Assembly (NCBI GenBank): GCA_037577475.1
Contig: CM075184.1
Coordinates: forward strand, 5,989,094 to 6,053,093
From: Chaunax sp. Z400
Taxonomy: Eukaryota > Chordata > Actinopteri > Lophiiformes > Chaunacidae
DNA length: 64,000 nt
Reading direction: 5' to 3'
Part shown: piece by piece, positions 58,860 through 64,000 of the stretch
Layout of the letters: the number at the start of each line of letters is the position of its first letter
Numbering within the stretch: the first letter of the stretch is position 1
Made by a program: the position numbers and the translations under genes
Notes under the pieces: generated by a model
The model's database searches: none
What the model saw: only the letters and a program-made list of their open reading frames with translations
What the model was told of the DNA's origin: nothing

Positions 58860-60790
58860 CTCAATAATGGTGTACAATGAAGCCTGTGTCATATTTTAAA
58901 TTGCATTACAACTCGATGTGTGTAGTTTTCATATCTGGCATTCTATGTTGTTTTTGCAGTGCTTTTGAACGCGATCACTCGTATAATTAGACTGTTACAT
59001 GCTCTCCCCCTGCTGGTTAAGTGGTGCCCATGTCATCACGTGTTCTCTCCTCATCCTCAGGTGTAGGTGATCTGCACTGCTGGAGGGAACAACCAAGAAA
59101 TGAGGGCAGAAATCTTGGCTGTCTCTCTTCCACCTCTTGGCCTCTAATGCTGCAGTTAGTCTGAGGACTGGCTGAGAGTAGTCCCTCTTTTAGTTGTTCT
59201 TTATTATGTTTTTGAGTCATCGGTTATCAAAGATAGGAATGTCTGCAGATCTTCAATATAGCAGCAGCAATAAAAAACGTTGAGGCTAAGGTAGCTTGGC
59301 TGTTTGAAAATGGCGGGTTTGTGCTGTGCAGGATCTTCTGTGCATGCCGGACATTGATGACACAATGATGCAATAACGAGTCTCTCTGACCAATCAGATG
59401 TCTGCAATGTTTCACGTGACCTTTTAGTTCCTGCTCAGCTCACTGGAGGTATGCTCTTGGCTCAGTTCAACAGCCTTTCCTGGCTGAAAATCAGAGTCAG
59501 CCAAAGCGTCATCATGAATGATGCCATTTTTGCTGTTGGACATGTGCCTAATTTGCATACGAGCAAGACATGAAAGAAGTTCTGTTCTTGACTTGCATCT
59601 AGAGCACACATCCTGAATACGCAGAGGCGGAGACTGAAAATCAAAGCTGAGAGAGCCTGTTGTTCTTATGAGAACCAATGATGTCACTGTTCGCAGAAGA
59701 ACAAGAGATCCTGAAGCAGATCCCACAAAGAGAACATTAAAAATGACCTGTTGTTGTGACTCTATAATATTTAATATTCAATTACAAACATCAATCTTTC
59801 TCTATACTTAACAGGGTTTGCCCCAGAAAAGTTGTTAGGTCTGGTGTAAGAGCATTACAAGCACTAACCTTTGGAACTGTAGTCTTAGAAGATTAAAAAT
59901 TGTAATACGAGGCCTGGGACGATATGCTCATCTCCCAAATTCTGCCCTGATTCTTAAAAGAAGATTTGATTCAGAGTCAATTTCTGATCTAATAAATAGA
60001 TAAGGGGGCACCATTTTAAGGCTTTTGTGCCAGTAATCATTCACTAGGGTCGTATTCCACTGAAATAAAATATGAAACTTTGTTTAGCTCACTAAAGCAA
60101 ATTCTCCCTTGTGGTTAAGAGTATGACAGACAGGGAGGTGCAGCAGTTTGCTGTGTTCCAAGTTTGATCAGATGAATCGGACTTAAACCAGTTTAATGCT
60201 GTTCCTTTGACTTCTTATAATAGGAAGTGATGTCAATGTTGTCAGATGTGACACTAAGATCTAGAAAAACAGATACAAGACCTTCGTCTGATGCAATTGG
60301 AAGCTCATAACTTTGACCGATGCTGTCTACATACTACAATGCACTCTAAAGCCTCAATGGAAATCCTCAATCAAACTATTGCTTTGTGGAAAGTCACATA
60401 ACTGTTTTCTTAAGAATTTTAAAGAGGATGGGGACGTTAGATATACTGTAGGTCTATATGTGGTGCCCTGGATGTTATTGTGGACTAATATTGTTTGCAG
60501 TTGTTAGTTTTGTTGTTCCACCATTGTTTTTCTTACTGTTATCTTATTATGGTTCTTAGAACAGGGAAAACCCTCCTGTGGTCGAGGGGTTCGGTTTGAG
60601 CTCTGTGTCAGTAGACTTCTGTGGCTAAACAAGATCTATCAAAAGCGACTGCAGAAAAGCAGAACGGAAGTGGTAGAAAGACAAGCTACAGATCTCATAT
60701 GACATTTATAAATACATTTATACATACATTTACAAACGTACCTTCTGACTTAAGCCAAAAAGAATTTCTCTAGGATTATTGAGAATAGCT
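58860..60790. other. Intergenic, no supported feature
   Basis: Includes a minus-strand 100-codon ORF at 59424-59726 without recognisable domain. Nothing else supported. Confidence 0.4.
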
Positions 60791-60804
60791 GCCATAACCC
60801 AAGA

Positions 60805-61310
60805 ATGTTATTCAGTAGCATTAACTCTGTCATAAACCTCCCTCATGCCTTGCCTGGATTCACCAATCAGCTGCAAGGACTTCAAATATTTCTTTTGAGG
60901 CAATGTGGAAAATATCACACATTATATCTCTGTCAGATATGGCCTTTGCCACCACGCACAAGACTCCTCCATGCAGCACTTGATGATTTTCTACCTATAT
61001 TCTCTGCTCCAACTTGATGAAGTTATTTCTGGCATGAAGTCCGCTACCAGCTGCCTTGATATTGAATATAATAATAAGTTGTTGAAGGAGGTTTTTGGGG
61101 AAATTGGCTTGAGTGTTTTTAATATTATCAACAGCTCTCTTCTTCTCGGGGACATCCCACCTCAGCTCAAACAAGCTGTGTCATAACCCTCAGTAAAAAA
61201 AACTTTGATCCTTCAATATCAAATAACTTTAGACCTATTTCAATGTTGCCCTTTTTGAGAAAAGTACTGAAGAAAGTGGTCCTTCAACTATGGGTGGATC
61301 CAGGGGTTGG
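60805..61310 (+). pseudogene. L2-type LINE, reverse-transcriptase N-terminal fragment
   Basis: The frame contains SATSCLDIEYNNKLLKEVF (PLDxIPTxLLKEV in intact relatives), INSSLLLGDIPPQLKQAV (IINxSLxxGxVPxxFKxAV) and, after a stop, FRPISMLPFLRKVLKKVVL (YRPISNLPFLSKILEKVV). It breaks off before the palm motifs. Dead. Confidence 0.8.
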
Positions 61311-61363
61311 GCCAGAGGTGCACTGTCTGTCTGTTTTTGTTTGTTTTTTGTTTGTTAGATTCA

Positions 61364-61703
61364 GTCAGAATCCTGAAAGTGAAGCCAGGATCCTGAGATT
61401 AAAGTCAGAATCCTGAAATTAAAGTCAGAATCCTGAAATTAAAGTCAGAATCCTGAAATTAAAGTCAGAATCCTGAAAGTGAAGCCAGAATCCTGAGATT
61501 AAAGTCAGAATCCTGAGATTAAAGTCAGAATCCTGAAATTAAAGTCAGAATCCTGAAATTAAAGTCAGAATCCTGAGATTAAAGTCAGAATCCTGAAAGT
61601 GAAGTCAGAATCCTGAAATTAAAGTCAGAATCCTGAAATTAAAGTCAGAATCCTGAAATTAAAGTCAGAATCCTGAAAGTGAAGCCAGAATCCTGAGATT
61701 AAA
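61364..61703. repeat. 20-bp minisatellite, 17 units
   Basis: The consensus unit is gtcagaatcctgaaattaaa; exactly 17 units of 20 bp (340 bp) without indels, then a 7-bp partial. Unit variants (aaagtgaa, gccagaa, gagatt) recur as an ordered pair at 61364, 61464 and 61664. It follows the LINE fragment after a short TTTG-rich spacer. Confidence 0.97.
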
Positions 61704-61719
61704 GTCAGAAGAGAAGGAA

Positions 61720-62870
61720 GTCAGAATTCTGACTGTTTTTCTTGTGACTTTAAAAACACAAAATAACTTTTTCAGACTCCTGATTTTAAAGTCAGAATTT
61801 TCACTTTGTTTTGCTGTGCTGTTCATTCTCATGTGTACCAGACCACAAACTGAAGCAGCACTGAATCTTTTCCTTAAAATGTTTTACCAATGCTTGTGAC
61901 TGTATAGTTGTCAGATGACACGGTTTTAGCTGAACACAAGAATGGATGGGATTTATTTGTGTTTTACCTGCACACTTGAATGACACATATTCAGATGAAG
62001 ACAACCCTCTGGTAGAGGTTGGTGATGGGGATTTTCATCCATCGTCTCTAGAAGCAGTCACCAAGAGGTTATTCTGCGCCTGTAGGATCTGATGGTATGC
62101 TACTGTTTTAATACTTCTATTGTAGTGACCAGAATATAAATGAGATTGGCTACTTCTGGATCAACATTTAGGTGATGACTGTTTAGGCATGTTATGATGA
62201 CAGTGGGTTTATGGGAAAGGAGTAAATGAAAGTCATGATAACTAATTTTGTTGGATGACATATTGTACCAGAGAAAGATTGTGACAAATCATATAATTCA
62301 TTTCAAAACATTTTATGCACTGATATAAATATGTGATATATTATATTTGTGTGATTGGTACGTTCACTCAGTGGAGGTATGGGCTCTTCGAGTGCCTCCT
62401 GTTACATCCCTGTAGGGGAAACCTGAACGTAACATGCTTTGTTTTGTGTGCAGCTCTTCCCAGTCCCAATAAGGGCCTGAATGATGACAGGTCAATATCA
62501 CTTAGCAGTTCATTCCTGTATTTATTTCTGTACAGGATTAGAGCCCAAAACAACAAACAAAAGATCTTAGATTCCTAAGCTTACCTGAGCAAAATCAAAT
62601 ATCAACAGAAAGACAGCCGCTTACCCAACTCCTAACTCAACACAGGAAGAAAAAAGTCTCAAAGCAAAAAGGGCTTCTGGGTATAAAACTGCTACAAGAG
62701 TTATTGACATTATTTACAAAGGTACTAGATCTCAGCGATGAACCATTTTACTGATGCCAATCTGAAGTCACTAAAACACACCATCGTGTTCACAGGACCG
62801 TCACAAGAGAACACATCACACTATACCATGAAACACAATCCAAACTACACACAAGCTCTATAGAGAGTGG
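61720..62870. other. Intergenic, no clear feature
   Basis: 61775-61805 holds an eroded copy of the preceding minisatellite motif (ctgattttaaagtcagaatt). The remainder shows no recognised gene or repeat; short ORFs are unconvincing. Confidence 0.4.
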
Positions 62871-62989
62871 GTGAGAGCAGGGAGCGGCCGGCATCAACTG
62901 GATCTTAAGGCTTCTCCCCACCAATCCGCAGCCTCGGACCTCTGTCAATCCGCCCACGTGGATCTTCGATCTGCGATCTTTTCGACTAC

Positions 62990-63166
62990 ATGAAGGGAAA
63001 TGATCGGCTAGAGAAAGAGCTCTCCAGAAGGCAGGACTTGAGAGAAGTTTGGGAGAAGAGGGCAAGTCGGCTCGAGGCAGATCAGAGAGAGGTGAAAGAC
63101 CTTCTGAAGAAGAAGGCAAACGCTCAGCCCTCGATGGAGCTGAAAAAGCAGAACAACCAGTTACAG
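62990..63166 (+). CDS. Coiled-coil gene, exon 1
   Basis: 59 codons from MKGNDRLEKELSRRQD to NNQLQ, ending at donor gtaaga. Helical and charged throughout. The stretch before it (62870-62989) is GC-richer than the surroundings and could be 5'UTR. Confidence 0.72.
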
Positions 63167-63769
63167 GTAAGAGGCCTCAGCGCATACTTTACTGGCTAAC
63201 TTATGTCAGAAGACTTCAGATCGTAGGTGCAGTTTGAACATGAAGGTTGGTTTCTACTAAACTAATTGTAATGTCTAACTTTGTGACAAACAGAAAGCTC
63301 TGCAAGAGAGCAAGCAACGATGTGACGCCGTGGAGGAGCAACTCAGCAAGCAGCTGGCTGAGAAGGAGGAGCGTCACCAGCTTGAACTCTCTGAGGCAGC
63401 AGAGAAGATCAGGAGGGAACTCGCAGAGCAGGGAGAGAAGTTCAGACAGGACCTTCAGGACAAAGACAAGCTCATCTCCGAGAAGGAGGCGAGCTTACAG
63501 GAAGTGATCGCCGAGAACGTGAAGCTGTCCGAGCAGCAGTGTAACCAGTATGGGAATTTGCAGCCACAGGTGAGATCCCTCAGCTCATGTTTTGTATTAT
63601 AGAGCAAGAAATGATAATTAGTGAGCCGCTTGAACCAACAGCCAGACATTTGGATGTGAAATTAAACATGCTGTCTTTTTCTTTTTAGGAGCTCCTAAAA
63701 GAGAAGGAGACCAAGAAGAAGAGGAGCTTCTGGAGGCGCTTGTTCCATAGAAAGAAGAGGACTGCTTAA
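62990..63769 (+). CDS. Unidentified small coiled-coil protein, 3 exons
   Basis: Three exons join in frame: 62990-63166 (donor gtaaga), 63294-63569 (acceptor aaacag, donor gtgaga) and 63689-63769 (acceptor tttttag), giving 59+92+26 = 177 residues and a TAA stop at 63767. All introns are short, GT-AG and phase 0. The protein is almost all charged helix with heptad-like spacing (EKRASRLEADQREVKDLLKK; KQLAEKEERHQLELSEAAEK), then a basic C-terminus rich in Trp, Phe, Lys and Arg (KKRSFWRRLFHRKKRTA). A long coiled coil is the only supported structural call; I do not recognise the family. Start: ATG 62990 is the first after an in-frame stop at 62906, but its context is weak and a splice-acceptor-like sequence at 62931 means an upstream exon is possible. 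A weak AATTAAA poly(A) signal lies near 63899. Confidence 0.75.
63294..63569 (+). CDS. Coiled-coil gene, exon 2
   Basis: 92 codons from KALQESKQRCDAVEEQ to NQYGNLQPQ. The bulk of the coiled coil; rich in Glu, Lys, Gln and Leu. Acceptor cag at 63291-63293, donor gtgaga at 63570. Confidence 0.78.
63689..63769 (+). CDS. Coiled-coil gene, exon 3 (basic tail and stop)
   Basis: 26 codons, ELLKEKETKKKRSFWRRL then FHRKKRTA and TAA. The acceptor follows a good polypyrimidine run. The basic, aromatic tail could bind membrane or nucleic acid; that is inference only. Confidence 0.75.
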   Translation, partial: ELLKEKETKKKRSFWRRLFHRKKRTA

Positions 63770-64000
63770 CTCAGCTCTTGGTGATCCCTAACACCTCTGC
63801 CTCCACCCTGAACTCTAACCCAGCTCCATCTACCCCTCCTAAGTTTCATATTATAACACTAATGTGTAATATGTCAAAAACACTTGTAAATAGAAATGAA
63901 TTAAAAAAACAGACACCTGAACAGTTTCTCACATTATTTTTTTTACACCGTACTGAATACTTCCACTACTATACTGTGTATACATTATACTTTCTACTTA
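63770..64000 (+). other. 3' flank of the coiled-coil gene
   Basis: Probable 3'UTR with an AATTAAA at about 63899. The final 60 bases (aatacttccactact and following) resemble one end of a common fish dispersed repeat, but the window stops before it can be judged. Confidence 0.4.

Noticed and set aside
59424..59726. 100-codon minus-strand ORF with several Cys
   Set aside because: No recognisable domain, no splice support, and overlapping frames of similar length.
62790..63119. 109-codon minus-strand ORF opposite the coiled-coil gene
   Set aside because: Antisense shadow of a charged helical coding exon; no domain.

Overview
The window is a piece of teleost fish chromosome, AT-rich and crowded with decayed fish-type transposons, with one large intron-rich gene occupying most of it. 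I infer a ray-finned fish from the close protein match to vertebrate ARNT2, the repeat families (Penelope-like, DIRS, L1/Tx1, L2-like, hAT, Tc1, Harbinger, a teleost tRNA-type SINE) and the many long CA, AG and CTGT microsatellites.

Main gene: arnt2 (aryl hydrocarbon receptor nuclear translocator 2), on the minus strand. Transcription starts near 55.95 kb, beside a TATA-like element in a CpG-rich stretch, and runs leftwards off the window. Ten coding exons are present (55744-55774, 46543-46654, 41183-41230, 35441-35654, 34200-34413, 27014-27116, 21145-21210, 13996-14081, 5410-5486, 2062-2196). They join in frame without a break into 1086 nt, or 362 codons: the N-terminus, bHLH domain, PAS-A and the start of PAS-B. 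The rest of PAS-B and the C-terminal activation region must lie left of base 1. All introns are GT-AG.

Second gene: a small plus-strand coiled-coil protein at the right edge (62990-63769), three exons, about 177 residues, ending in a basic tail. I do not recognise its family.

Everything else is intronic or intergenic. Region by region: 0.35-1.35 kb is a deleted hAT element with an exact 8-bp target duplication. At 7.3-8.1 kb there is a 25-bp minisatellite of exactly 31 units. At 11 kb there is an L2/Rex-type LINE scrap. At 14.4-15.1 kb there is a Penelope-like 3' end with a recognisable but decayed hammerhead-ribozyme fold, followed by a Harbinger-like scrap and a 1.65-kb CTCTGA-rich array (15.55-17.2 kb). 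At 22.1-24.5 kb there is a dead L1/Tx1 element. At 29.5-30.8 kb there is a Tc1-type element with TA target sites and an internal deletion. At 32.0-32.5 kb there is a DIRS tyrosine-recombinase relic. At 36.6-38.0 kb there is a second Penelope relic split by a CTGT array. At 44.57-46.10 kb there is a 1.5-kb compound CA array close to arnt2 exon 2. At 53.3 kb there is a 196-bp hairpin insertion with a 15-bp target duplication. An L1 3' end lies at 58.3-58.85 kb, and an L2-type LINE plus a 20-bp minisatellite at 60.8-61.7 kb.

I found no CRISPR, operon, prophage or other prokaryote-type system, and no clear novel multi-gene system. The observations most worth following are the hammerhead relic, the highly regular 25-bp array, the hairpin insertion family and the unidentified coiled-coil gene.
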